The notes beneath the pieces were generated by a model. The model made no database searches. It was not told the DNA's origin and saw only the letters and a list, made by a program, of their open reading frames with translations. A program made the position numbers and the translations under genes. From positions 1 through 5,152 of the forward strand of contig CAMYXG010000088.1 in NCBI GenBank assembly GCA_947303225.1: a stretch of 5,152 bases of DNA, in the 5' to 3' direction. Origin of the DNA: an uncultured Caryophanales bacterium (GTDB lineage Bacteria; Bacillota_I; Bacilli_A; RF39; UBA660). This document shows positions 1-5,000 of the stretch, piece by piece (positions within the stretch are counted from its first letter, which is position 1; each line of letters opens with the position of its first letter).

Positions 1-362
1 ATTTTATAGAAATTACATCCATAGGAATCAATACCATCTGCTTCTTCTTTCACAGTATCTTCTAATACTTCTACTTGATATAAAATACCAATATGATGTA
101 AATCCTCAATAAAATTATCTCTAACTTTCCATTTAAAAGTTCTAGAAGTAGCAGTAATCAAATGAGAATCTACTACAGTAACTCCTGCTACTTCCATTAA
201 TTCTCGCTCTAATGCATCAATTGGAGTCTCATCATGTTCAATTCCGCCTCCTGGAATATCTAAAAGTCCAGTATATCCTCCTCTTGCTTTTTTTATTAAT
301 GCAATAAAGTCATTCTGAATAATAAATCCATATGCACCAACATGTGTACTTTTTCTTATCAT
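1..362 (-). CDS. NUDIX hydrolase, C-terminus cut by window edge
   Basis: Reading right to left from ATG at 362-360, 120 codons are open to the left edge, so the C-terminus is missing. NUDIX proteins cleave a nucleoside diphosphate linked to another moiety, using a divalent metal. The NUDIX box spans residues 39-61 (G39, E45, R53, E54, E57, G60, V61), preceded by the usual 'DIPGG' turn. Position 58, normally the second Glu of REUXEEXGU, is Val (codon GTA). In MutT the equivalent Glu57 is a metal ligand, so activity may be altered. The start is fixed by AAGGAG (AGGAG at 368-372) five bases upstream. The gene follows rluD by 58 bases with no terminator between them, so co-transcription is likely. 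Family assignment is firm; the substrate cannot be told (housecleaning of damaged nucleotides is the common role). Confidence 0.88.
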   Translation of the reverse strand, partial: MIRKSTHVGAYGFIIQNDFIALIKKARGGYTGLLDIPGGGIEHDETPIDALERELMEVAGVTVVDSHLITATSRTFKWKVRDNFIEDLHHIGILYQVEVLEDTVKEEADGIDSYGCNFYK

Positions 363-412
363 AAATTCTCCTTTTTATTCATATACTAATCTAAAAAAGT
401 AAAGAAATAATA

Positions 413-418
413 ATTATA
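413..418 (-). promoter_or_regulatory. Possible weak internal -10 box before the NUDIX gene
   Basis: TATAAT on the minus strand lies just after the rluD stop codon. It has no TG extension and no recognisable -35 hexamer 17 bases upstream, where the sequence is GAAGAA. In DNA this AT-rich it may be chance, and read-through from rluD is the simpler explanation for NUDIX expression. Confidence 0.25.
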
Positions 419-420
419 GC

Positions 421-1305
421 TTACATATTTCTTAATTCTTCTAACCTTTCCTGAAATTCTTTTGGTGCTTCTACTTCAAAACTTAATTCTTTATGAGTTC
501 TAGGATGTTTAAATTGAATAAAGTAAGAATGTAACATTTGACCAAATTCACTACATCTACCTTTTCCATATAAAGGATCATTACAAACAGGATATCCAAT
601 ATAAGCCATATGAACACGTATTTGATGAGTGCGTCCAGTCTCTAGTTGACATTCAATATAAGTATTGTGATCAAATCTTTCCAATACTTTGAAATGGGTA
701 ACAGATTCTTTTCCATTTACATCTGTAACAGCCATTTTTTGTCTATTGTTTAAATCTCTTCCAATAGGAGCATCAATTGTACCTGTATCATGTTTAATTA
801 ATCCATCTACAATAGCAAGATATTTTCTTTCAACACTTTTTGTAGAAATCATTTCAGATAGCTTTTCTAAAGCCCATTCATTTTTTGCCACTAACATCAA
901 ACCACTCGTATCTTTATCTAATCTATGTACAATTCCAGGTCTAAATGTTTCTCCAGCAAGCTTTCCATATCGAAATAATAAAGCATTAACTAGAGTCCCA
1001 GAATAATGACCAGGAGCAGGATGAACAACCATTCCACTTTTTTTATTAAGAATAATCAAATCATCATCCTCATATACAATATCTAATGGAATATCTTCAG
1101 CTTCAACATGTATTTCATAATCTAATTCATCATTCACTTCAATTTCATCATCTATTCTTACAGAATATGAACTAGATACAATTTTACCATTCACAAGAAT
1201 TTTTTCATCTTTCATTAATTTTTGAATTTTACTACGTGATAAATCTAATTCATTTGATAAAAACTTATCAATTCGAGTTCCTTCATCATGATTTACTTTT
1301 ATCAT
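421..1305 (-). CDS. rluD: RluD/YlyB-type 23S rRNA pseudouridine synthase
   Basis: This 294-residue protein is the usual size for the RluA/RluD family, which isomerises specific uridines of large-subunit rRNA to pseudouridine in the cytoplasm. An N-terminal S4 RNA-binding domain covers roughly residues 9-60 (RIDKFL...LSRSKIQKLMKD...ILVNGK). The catalytic domain carries the signature HRLDKDTSGLM at 127-137 with catalytic Asp130, the upstream motif NKKSGMVVHPAPGH (87-100), and LETGRTHQIRVH (221-232). The open frame extends 29 codons further upstream, but that part runs through the promoter and the neighbour's terminator. The start at 1305 is preceded by AAGGAGG eight bases away and begins MIKVNHDEGTRID, as expected for the family. 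The exact rRNA target is not visible. In Bacillus the relative is ylyB; here the usual neighbour lspA is absent. Confidence 0.95.
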   Translation of the reverse strand: MIKVNHDEGTRIDKFLSNELDLSRSKIQKLMKDEKILVNGKIVSSSYSVRIDDEIEVNDELDYEIHVEAEDIPLDIVYEDDDLIILNKKSGMVVHPAPGHYSGTLVNALLFRYGKLAGETFRPGIVHRLDKDTSGLMLVAKNEWALEKLSEMISTKSVERKYLAIVDGLIKHDTGTIDAPIGRDLNNRQKMAVTDVNGKESVTHFKVLERFDHNTYIECQLETGRTHQIRVHMAYIGYPVCNDPLYGKGRCSEFGQMLHSYFIQFKHPRTHKELSFEVEAPKEFQERLEELRNM

Positions 1306-1313
1306 AGGAATCC

Positions 1314-1320
1314 CCTCCTT
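1314..1320 (-). promoter_or_regulatory. Ribosome binding site that fixes the rluD start
   Basis: AAGGAGG on the minus strand lies eight bases before ATG at 1305-1303. It excludes the longer upstream frame as the real start. Confidence 0.85.
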
Positions 1321-1330
1321 AATCGAAGAT

Positions 1331-1339
1331 ATTATATCA
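1331..1339 (-). promoter_or_regulatory. Extended -10 promoter of rluD (TGATATAAT)
   Basis: TATAAT at 1331-1336 carries the TGn extension at 1337-1339. The expected -35 position falls in the T-tract of the hsp20 terminator and has no match to TTGACA, so recognition would rest on the extended -10. Initiation near 1324 would leave a 5' leader of only about 20 bases, beginning just before the ribosome binding site. Confidence 0.65.
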
Positions 1340-1344
1340 TAAAA

Positions 1345-1377
1345 AGAAAAAAGAAAAAAGCTTAGTTTCCTAAGCTT
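1345..1377 (-). terminator. Rho-independent terminator of hsp20, stem starting in the stop codon
   Basis: On the minus strand AAGCTTAG (1377-1370) pairs perfectly with CTAAGCTT (1365-1358) around a GAAA tetraloop, a stable GNRA loop. It is followed by TTTTCTTTTTTC-like T-rich sequence. The first stem bases, 1376-1377, are also the last two bases of the hsp20 TAA stop codon. The rluD -10 box starts within a few bases of the T-tract end. Confidence 0.85.
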
Positions 1378-1792
1378 AATCACTAATTTCAATATATTTC
1401 TTTTCAGAGTCTTTCTCTTCTGGACTTACTTTAGGTACATTTAAATTCAATATACCATTTTTAAAACTTGCTTTAATTTCATCTTCCTTAACATCATCAC
1501 CTACATAGAAACTACGAGTAGCTTCTCCCATGAATCTTTCACGACGAACATATTTACCTTTTTCTTCTTTATTTACTTCATCACTAGTTTTAGCATGAAT
1601 TGTTAAATAACCATCTGTTACATCAATTTTAATATCTTCTTTCTTATAACCAGGTAAATCAATTTCTAAAGTATAACCATGTTCATCTTCACGAATATCG
1701 GTTTTCATTAATTGAAAATGGTCCTTTCCCCTTCCTCCGAAAAAATCATCTCTGAAAAAATCATCATCAAATACTTTTGGCATTAACATCAT
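1376..1792 (-). CDS. hsp20: Small heat-shock protein, Hsp20 / alpha-crystallin family
   Basis: This 138-residue, ATP-independent holdase should bind unfolding proteins in the cytoplasm and keep them refoldable. The alpha-crystallin domain runs from about residue 27 to 121: MKTDIREDEHGYTLEIDLPG (first strands), DIKIDVTDGYLTIHA, and the diagnostic IKASFKNGILNLNVPK near the end. The C-terminal tail holds an I-x-I motif, IEI at 134-136, which docks subunits into the oligomer. The N-terminal arm is short and rich in Asp, Phe and Gly (residues 7-21). The start at 1792 is chosen because AAAGGAAG lies nine bases upstream. A TTG at 1801-1799 in the same frame directly abuts that site and is too close. 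A second ATG follows immediately. CIRCE and a strong promoter upstream show HrcA-type heat-shock control; terminators on both sides suggest a single-gene transcript. Confidence 0.95.
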   Translation of the reverse strand: MMLMPKVFDDDFFRDDFFGGRGKDHFQLMKTDIREDEHGYTLEIDLPGYKKEDIKIDVTDGYLTIHAKTSDEVNKEEKGKYVRRERFMGEATRSFYVGDDVKEDEIKASFKNGILNLNVPKVSPEEKDSEKKYIEISD

Positions 1793-1801
1793 AAATATCA
1801 A

Positions 1802-1809
1802 CTTCCTTT
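1802..1809 (-). promoter_or_regulatory. Ribosome binding site that fixes the hsp20 start
   Basis: AAAGGAAG lies nine bases before ATG 1792-1790. It sits three bases downstream of a small inverted repeat (1811-1824, arms ATAACA/TGTTAT, two-base loop), which could keep the site open or restrict it but does not pair with it. Confidence 0.7.
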
Positions 1810-1858
1810 CATAACATGTGTTATCGTACTCGGTAGCACAATTTTTATAATTAATACC

Positions 1859-1877
1859 TGTAGTAATTCTTACTACA
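1859..1877 (-). promoter_or_regulatory. Inverted repeat at the predicted 5' end of hsp20 mRNA
   Basis: TGTAGTAA and TTACTACA are perfect 8-base arms around a 3-base centre (GAA on the minus strand). With the -10 box at 1883-1888, transcription should start at about 1876-1878, so the mRNA would begin with this hairpin. It could be a 5' stabilising stem-loop, or the site of a second repressor acting on DNA. The repeat itself is seen; its role is inference. Confidence 0.6.
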
Positions 1878-1882
1878 TTTTA

Positions 1883-1911
1883 ATAGTACCACTATTTTTA
1901 GCACTTGTCAA
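1883..1911 (-). promoter_or_regulatory. Strong hsp20 promoter, TTGACA-17-TACTAT
   Basis: The -35 hexamer TTGACA (1906-1911) is a perfect consensus, the spacer is 17 bases, and the -10 is TACTAT (1883-1888) with a TGG extension. It looks like a vegetative sigma-A promoter. The -35 sits largely in the central spacer of CIRCE, so HrcA binding would block RNA polymerase directly. The leader to the start codon is about 85 bases. Confidence 0.88.
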
Positions 1912-1924
1912 GTGAAAGTGCTAA
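1898..1924 (-). promoter_or_regulatory. CIRCE operator (HrcA binding site)
   Basis: The element reads TTAGCACTT, nine bases, AAGTGCTAA: a perfect inverted repeat. Each arm differs from the classical CIRCE arm (TTAGCACTC / GAGTGCTAA) only at its innermost base. The symmetry extends three more T/A pairs outward on each side (1895-1927). HrcA, folded with help from GroEL, represses from this site and releases it under heat stress. CIRCE usually controls groESL and dnaK operons; here it controls a small heat-shock gene. The hrcA gene is not in the window. Confidence 0.95.
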
Positions 1925-2064
1925 AAAAATACTACATTACTATTATATTCATTTTTATAAAAATAATACTATTTATGAAAAAAAAATCATTAATATCTCA
2001 AGTAAAAGAAATAATAATTTGTTCATTTATCAAATACCAATATAAAATCACTTTCCTTACAAAC

Positions 2065-2092
2065 AAAAAAAAAGATGATTCTCATCATCTTT
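2065..2092 (-). terminator. Rho-independent terminator of the surface-protein gene
   Basis: On the minus strand AAAGATGAT (2092-2084) pairs with ATCATCTTT (2079-2071) around a GAGA tetraloop (GNRA class), followed by an unbroken T run to 2065. It lies eight bases after the stop codon. The remaining sequence between it and the CIRCE site (about 1928-2064) is very AT-rich, with no supportable gene. Confidence 0.9.
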
Positions 2093-2100
2093 CTATAAAA

Positions 2101-2790
2101 CTAAGCTTGTTCATAATTAACAGTAAATAATGAAGTTGCTCCAGTATGACCATCAGCCGTTTCATTAATCAAGTCAAGTTGCGCAGCCGTAGGTAAAGTA
2201 GTAACAGTAGATTTATAAGCAACTGTTACTTTAAAAGTTACAGAACTTCCAGCACTTAAAGTATCACCTGCTTGAATAGCAGAACCATCTCCATAAGTAA
2301 CATCATAAGTCATAAATTCTTGAGCAGTAGCATTTAAAGAACTTTTCGTAACACTAGCAACTTTAGCATCAATTGTACCATTATTAGAATACTCAGTAGT
2401 AAATGTAAATACATCTCCAGGAGCAGTTAAAACATGTTTAAAATAAACAGTATTGCCATCCATCCAAATAACAGATCCAACTGGATTAGGATTTGTTGGT
2501 GTAACTTTTCCATCATCAGGAGTAACATCATCTGGATCAGATGGATTTATAGTACAAGTTTCACCAGTAGGACAAGTTATATCCGTATCATCATCTATTT
2601 CAATATCCCAAGTATTATTTGTAATAGTAGATGTACCACTAATGTTTAATGAAGACGATAACGCAGCATAACCAATACTAACTGCCATCAATAATAACAA
2701 TAATAATATTAATGCCATAGATTTTTTTCCATTTTTTTGACTTATTTGTTGCTTCTGCTCACTATTATTTTTTTGTTCTGTTTGATTCAT
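2101..2790 (-). CDS. Secreted or membrane-anchored surface protein, 'GYAALSSSLNI' type
   Basis: The 229-residue product starts with a polar Gln/Asn/Lys-rich stretch (1-24), then a hydrophobic segment at about 25-43 ending IGYAAL. This is either a membrane anchor or a signal peptide with an unusually long n-region. SSSLNISGTSTITNNTWDIEI (44-65) follows. Residues 66-107 form an Asp/Pro/Thr-rich insert with C73-PTGET-C79, which could close a small disulfide loop. The rest looks like a beta-sandwich: 'APGDVFTFTTEYSNNGTIDAKV' at 123-144, ending VNYEQA. I recognise this pattern from unnamed surface proteins of gut Bacilli with a TasA/camelysin-like secretion style; no precise function can be given. 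The start at 2790 has AGGAGG eight bases upstream; an in-frame TTG at 2796 is too close to it. It is a single-gene unit with its own promoter and terminator, stop TAG. Confidence 0.82.
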   Translation of the reverse strand: MNQTEQKNNSEQKQQISQKNGKKSMALILLLLLLMAVSIGYAALSSSLNISGTSTITNNTWDIEIDDDTDITCPTGETCTINPSDPDDVTPDDGKVTPTNPNPVGSVIWMDGNTVYFKHVLTAPGDVFTFTTEYSNNGTIDAKVASVTKSSLNATAQEFMTYDVTYGDGSAIQAGDTLSAGSSVTFKVTVAYKSTVTTLPTAAQLDLINETADGHTGATSLFTVNYEQA

Positions 2791-2798
2791 AATCAATA

Positions 2799-2804
2799 CC
2801 TCCT
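2799..2804 (-). promoter_or_regulatory. Ribosome binding site that fixes the surface-protein start
   Basis: AGGAGG is a perfect Shine-Dalgarno, eight bases before ATG 2790-2788 and only two bases before the alternative TTG at 2796-2794. The ATG is therefore preferred. Confidence 0.85.
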
Positions 2805-2815
2805 ATCATGATTAA

Positions 2816-2824
2816 ATTATAGCA
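2816..2824 (-). promoter_or_regulatory. Extended -10 promoter of the surface-protein gene (TGCTATAAT)
   Basis: TATAAT at 2816-2821 has the TGn extension (2822-2824). The best -35 is TTGTGT at 16-base spacing, a partial match. The start site should be near 2809, giving a short leader. No operator is evident; the upstream 140 bases back to the DUF47 stop show only loose AT-rich repeats. Confidence 0.7.
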
Positions 2825-2969
2825 TAGATATCATAAGACACAATACAAAAATGCAAAAAATGACAATTAGTTTACACAATAAACATGAGGTATCTAACAA
2901 ATGACAAATACTCATATACTTAGTTACAGTCATTTTGCTTCTTTCGACTTTTACAAACAATACAGTCAA

Positions 2970-3593
2970 TTAAGAATTTTTCATAATAACATCTTGTATA
3001 CAATCACTTATTTGTTCACAACTATCAATGGTCTCTTCAAAACATTTATAAATGCCAATCCACTTGACTAATTCAATAGGATTTTTTTCTTCTTGATATA
3101 AATGAGAAGCTATTTTTTCATAAATCCTATCTCCCTGTTCTTCTAATTTATTCACAACTATTACTTTTTGCTTAATAAGTTCTGGATGTTTTAAATCACT
3201 TAATTTTTCAAATACTTCTTTTACTGCTCTAGATGATTTTACTAAAATATCTGTTATTTCTAATACATCTGTCTTTATATCCTTTATATTAAGTATTTTA
3301 AAATCAATAACAATTTCATCTATACCATCTTCTATATCATCTAATCTATTAATAATAACAGCAATATCTTCTCTTTCAATAGGAGGTAAAAAATCTTGAA
3401 TTAAGTATTCTCTCATTCTATGCACAATCTGATCAGAAGAATGTTCTAATTTATGAATTGCCTCTATAATATTATTTAATTTTTCTATATCATATTCTAT
3501 CAATAATTCATTTAATAGAATAGAAGATTTTTCTATATATTCGCACAAACGAATAAATTCACTAAAATAATTATATTTTTCCTTTTTTTTCAT
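2970..3593 (-). CDS. DUF47 / PhoU-like protein paired with the PiT transporter
   Basis: This 207-residue, all-helical, acidic cytoplasmic protein belongs to the DUF47 group of the PhoU-like fold. Helix segments bear the E/D-rich repeats typical of metal-binding PhoU-like bundles: HKLEHSSDQIVHRM (47-60), REDIAVIINRLDDIEDGID (74-92), NKLEEQGDRIYEKI (148-161) and EETIDSCEQISDCIQ (186-200). Members are commonly encoded beside PiT permeases and are thought to regulate or assist phosphate uptake. Here the gene follows pit with a 13-base gap, so the two should be co-transcribed and possibly translationally coupled. The frame is open 12 codons further upstream into pit, but AAAAGGAG lies six bases before ATG 3593-3591, which sets the start. 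No clear terminator follows: a 7-base inverted repeat at 2899-2905/2929-2935 has a long loop and no T-tract. Confidence 0.9.
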   Translation of the reverse strand: MKKKEKYNYFSEFIRLCEYIEKSSILLNELLIEYDIEKLNNIIEAIHKLEHSSDQIVHRMREYLIQDFLPPIEREDIAVIINRLDDIEDGIDEIVIDFKILNIKDIKTDVLEITDILVKSSRAVKEVFEKLSDLKHPELIKQKVIVVNKLEEQGDRIYEKIASHLYQEEKNPIELVKWIGIYKCFEETIDSCEQISDCIQDVIMKNS

Positions 3594-3606
3594 AATATTC
3601 TCCTTT

Positions 3607-4665
3607 TTAATAAATAATAACCATAACAATCTTAGTAAATAAATAACCTAATAAACCACAAAATGGAAATGTTAAAAACCAAGTAATAACAATATTTTTA
3701 GCAATAGTCCAATTTACATTAGATAATCGTCTAGAAGCTCCTACCCCCATAACTGCACAATTCTTAGTATGAGTAGAACTAACAGGTATTCCAAGCAATG
3801 ATGAAGCAAATAAGCAAATAGAGCTTGCTATATCAGCAGAAGTACCTTGATATCTCTCAACTTTTGCTACTTTAGTTCCAATAGTTTTAATAATTCGCAT
3901 TCCTCCAACAATAGCACCAAAACATATAATCATAGAAGTATATAGTAGTAACCATATTGGAATAGTAAAATGAATAGTATTTTGATCCATACCATTAGAT
4001 AAAACAAGCCCCAATAATAAAAATGACATAAATTTTTGGCCATCCTGTGCCCCATTCATAAAGCACGTTGATAATGCACCAACAATTTGAGTATATTTGA
4101 AAAATCGATTTGTTTTTCTTCGATCCATATTCTTACATACTAGTTCAATAATCCTTGTAATCAGATAACCAATAATAAAGGATAACAAATTAACAAAGAT
4201 TAATCCATATAACACTTTTTTCCATTCTTGAAAATTAATAGCAGAAAAGTTTCCCATTAAAGCAATAGCCGCTCCAGAAATACCGGCTATTAAAGCATGT
4301 GATTGACTAGAAGGAATACCAAACTTCCAAGAAAGTAAACACCAAATACAAATTGCTACCATAGCACAGCATAAAGTAATTAAAGATGCAGTATAATCTC
4401 CTTCAAAATGAACTAATTGAAAAACTGATTTCGCAACATTAGAACTGACATATGTCATTATAATTAATCCAAGTGTATTACTAATCAAAGCAAGTATCAT
4501 TCCTAGTTTTGGACTCAAGCTTCTAGTAGAAATACAAGTAGCTATTGCATTAGGTACATCCAAACAACCATTCATAAACATAACAATAGAGATTAAAAGA
4601 GTAATAATAAATAAACTATAACTATGAATAAAACTATTTAAAAATGACAAAAAAGTAATTTCCAT
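3607..4665 (-). CDS. pit: Inorganic phosphate transporter, PiT family
   Basis: This 352-residue integral membrane permease should import phosphate (probably as a metal-phosphate complex) driven by an ion gradient. It shows the two inverted PiT repeats. The first has NGCLDVPNAIAT (32-43) and GIPSSQSHALIAGISGAA (117-134); the second has MNGAQDGQK (203-211) and GIPVSSTHTKNCAVMGVGAS (292-311). The key Asp (D36, D208), Asn39, and the S-S-x-S/T-H pairs are all present. About ten hydrophobic segments are visible (for example 11-31, 56-75, 93-112, 152-174, 236-258, 322-348), with a basic cytoplasmic-type loop at 178-191. The frame can start at 4674, but AGGA then touches the ATG. From 4665 the same AGGA is eight bases away, so 4665 is preferred, with moderate certainty. 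It is the first gene of the operon with the DUF47 partner. Confidence 0.94.
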   Translation of the reverse strand: MEITFLSFLNSFIHSYSLFIITLLISIVMFMNGCLDVPNAIATCISTRSLSPKLGMILALISNTLGLIIMTYVSSNVAKSVFQLVHFEGDYTASLITLCCAMVAICIWCLLSWKFGIPSSQSHALIAGISGAAIALMGNFSAINFQEWKKVLYGLIFVNLLSFIIGYLITRIIELVCKNMDRRKTNRFFKYTQIVGALSTCFMNGAQDGQKFMSFLLLGLVLSNGMDQNTIHFTIPIWLLLYTSMIICFGAIVGGMRIIKTIGTKVAKVERYQGTSADIASSICLFASSLLGIPVSSTHTKNCAVMGVGASRRLSNVNWTIAKNIVITWFLTFPFCGLLGYLFTKIVMVIIY

Positions 4666-4673
4666 AAAATTCA

Positions 4674-4677
4674 TCCT
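4674..4677 (-). promoter_or_regulatory. Weak ribosome binding site deciding the pit start
   Basis: AGGA on the minus strand overlaps the upstream ATG (4674-4672) and lies eight bases before ATG 4665-4663. Spacing favours the downstream start. It is weaker than the other ribosome binding sites in the window. Confidence 0.55.
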
Positions 4678-4697
4678 AACTATTTTTTCTAATAATA

Positions 4698-4706
4698 ATT
4701 ATATCA
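4698..4706 (-). promoter_or_regulatory. Extended -10 promoter of the phosphate operon (TGATATAAT)
   Basis: TATAAT at 4698-4703 has the TGA extension (4704-4706). At 17-base spacing the -35 is TTTAAT, a poor match. The -10 block TTATGATATAAT is identical to that of rluD. A start near 4691 gives a leader of about 25 bases. I see no obvious Pho-box direct repeats upstream. Confidence 0.65.
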
Positions 4707-4723
4707 TAAATCCTCTACATATT

Positions 4724-4748
4724 AAAAAACTCTATCAAAAAGATAAAG
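4724..4748 (-). terminator. Minus-strand terminator just upstream of the pit promoter
   Basis: On the minus strand CTTTATC (4748-4742) pairs with GATAGAG (4736-4730), with one T-G wobble and a five-T loop, followed by six T residues (4729-4724). It would stop leftward transcription entering from 4750 and beyond, although no minus-strand gene is visible there. Confidence 0.55.
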
Positions 4749-4884
4749 CTTTCCATTTTTTTCTTAATAGTATATGTGAAATAATTTAAAACATCACAAT
4801 ATAAGTAAATTATTAATTTTTTATAACCTAAATTATAAATTTTTAAGTCTTAAATTCCTAAACACATTGATATATAAGGATATA

Positions 4885-4985
4885 AAAAGTGACCTAGTCT
4901 CACAACTAGGTCTTCAGGGAGAAATTAATTTACCAGCCAGTAATAATTTAATAATTAGTTAAAGCCTTATAAAATAAGGTTTTTT
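4885..4985 (+). ncRNA. Candidate small structured RNA, unidentified
   Basis: An 8-bp perfect hairpin (GACCTAGT 4891-4898, ACTAGGTC 4905-4912, six-base loop CTCACA) is followed by 48 unpaired-looking bases and then a plus-strand terminator at 4961-4985. This would give a transcript of about 100 bases. An AT-rich -10-like TATAAA sits at 4881-4886, but no good -35 is seen. The first hairpin could instead serve the minus strand as a terminator, since it is followed there by AC and five T. I could not match it to a known riboswitch or RNA class. The hairpins are seen; transcription and the strand are guesses. Confidence 0.3.
4961..4985 (+). terminator. Plus-strand Rho-independent terminator
   Basis: CCTTAT (4965-4970) and ATAAGG (4974-4979) form a stem with an AAA loop. 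The stem can be lengthened by AAAG pairing with the following T residues, including one G-T wobble. Six T follow (4980-4985). No plus-strand gene lies to its left, so it either ends a small RNA or insulates the region. Confidence 0.6.
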
Positions 4986-5000
4986 CATTTTTATAAATTT

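Noticed and set aside
689..1006. Plus-strand open frame of 105 codons
   Set aside because: It lies wholly inside rluD on the opposite strand, has no ribosome binding site, and encodes no recognisable domain. It is a shadow of a well-supported gene.
1793..1858. RNA thermometer in the hsp20 leader
   Set aside because: No stretch of the leader pairs with the AAAGGAAG ribosome binding site. The local inverted repeat at 1811-1824 ends before it, and regulation is already explained by CIRCE.
1912..2130. Plus-strand open frame of 72 codons rich in Lys, Ile and Phe
   Set aside because: It starts inside the CIRCE site, runs through the terminator hairpin and into the end of the surface-protein gene, lacks a ribosome binding site, and has the composition expected of translated AT-rich DNA.
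2434..2671. Two overlapping plus-strand open frames
   Set aside because: Both are antisense to the repetitive Asp/Pro/Thr-coding part of the surface-protein gene and have no start signals.
2899..2935. Inverted repeat after the DUF47 gene as terminator
   Set aside because: Seven-base arms with a 23-base loop and no T-tract on the minus strand do not make a convincing Rho-independent terminator.
2925..2968. Direct repeat TACAGTCA (2925-2932 and 2961-2968)
   Set aside because: Only eight bases, two copies 36 apart, and no relation to a promoter element. This is plausible by chance.
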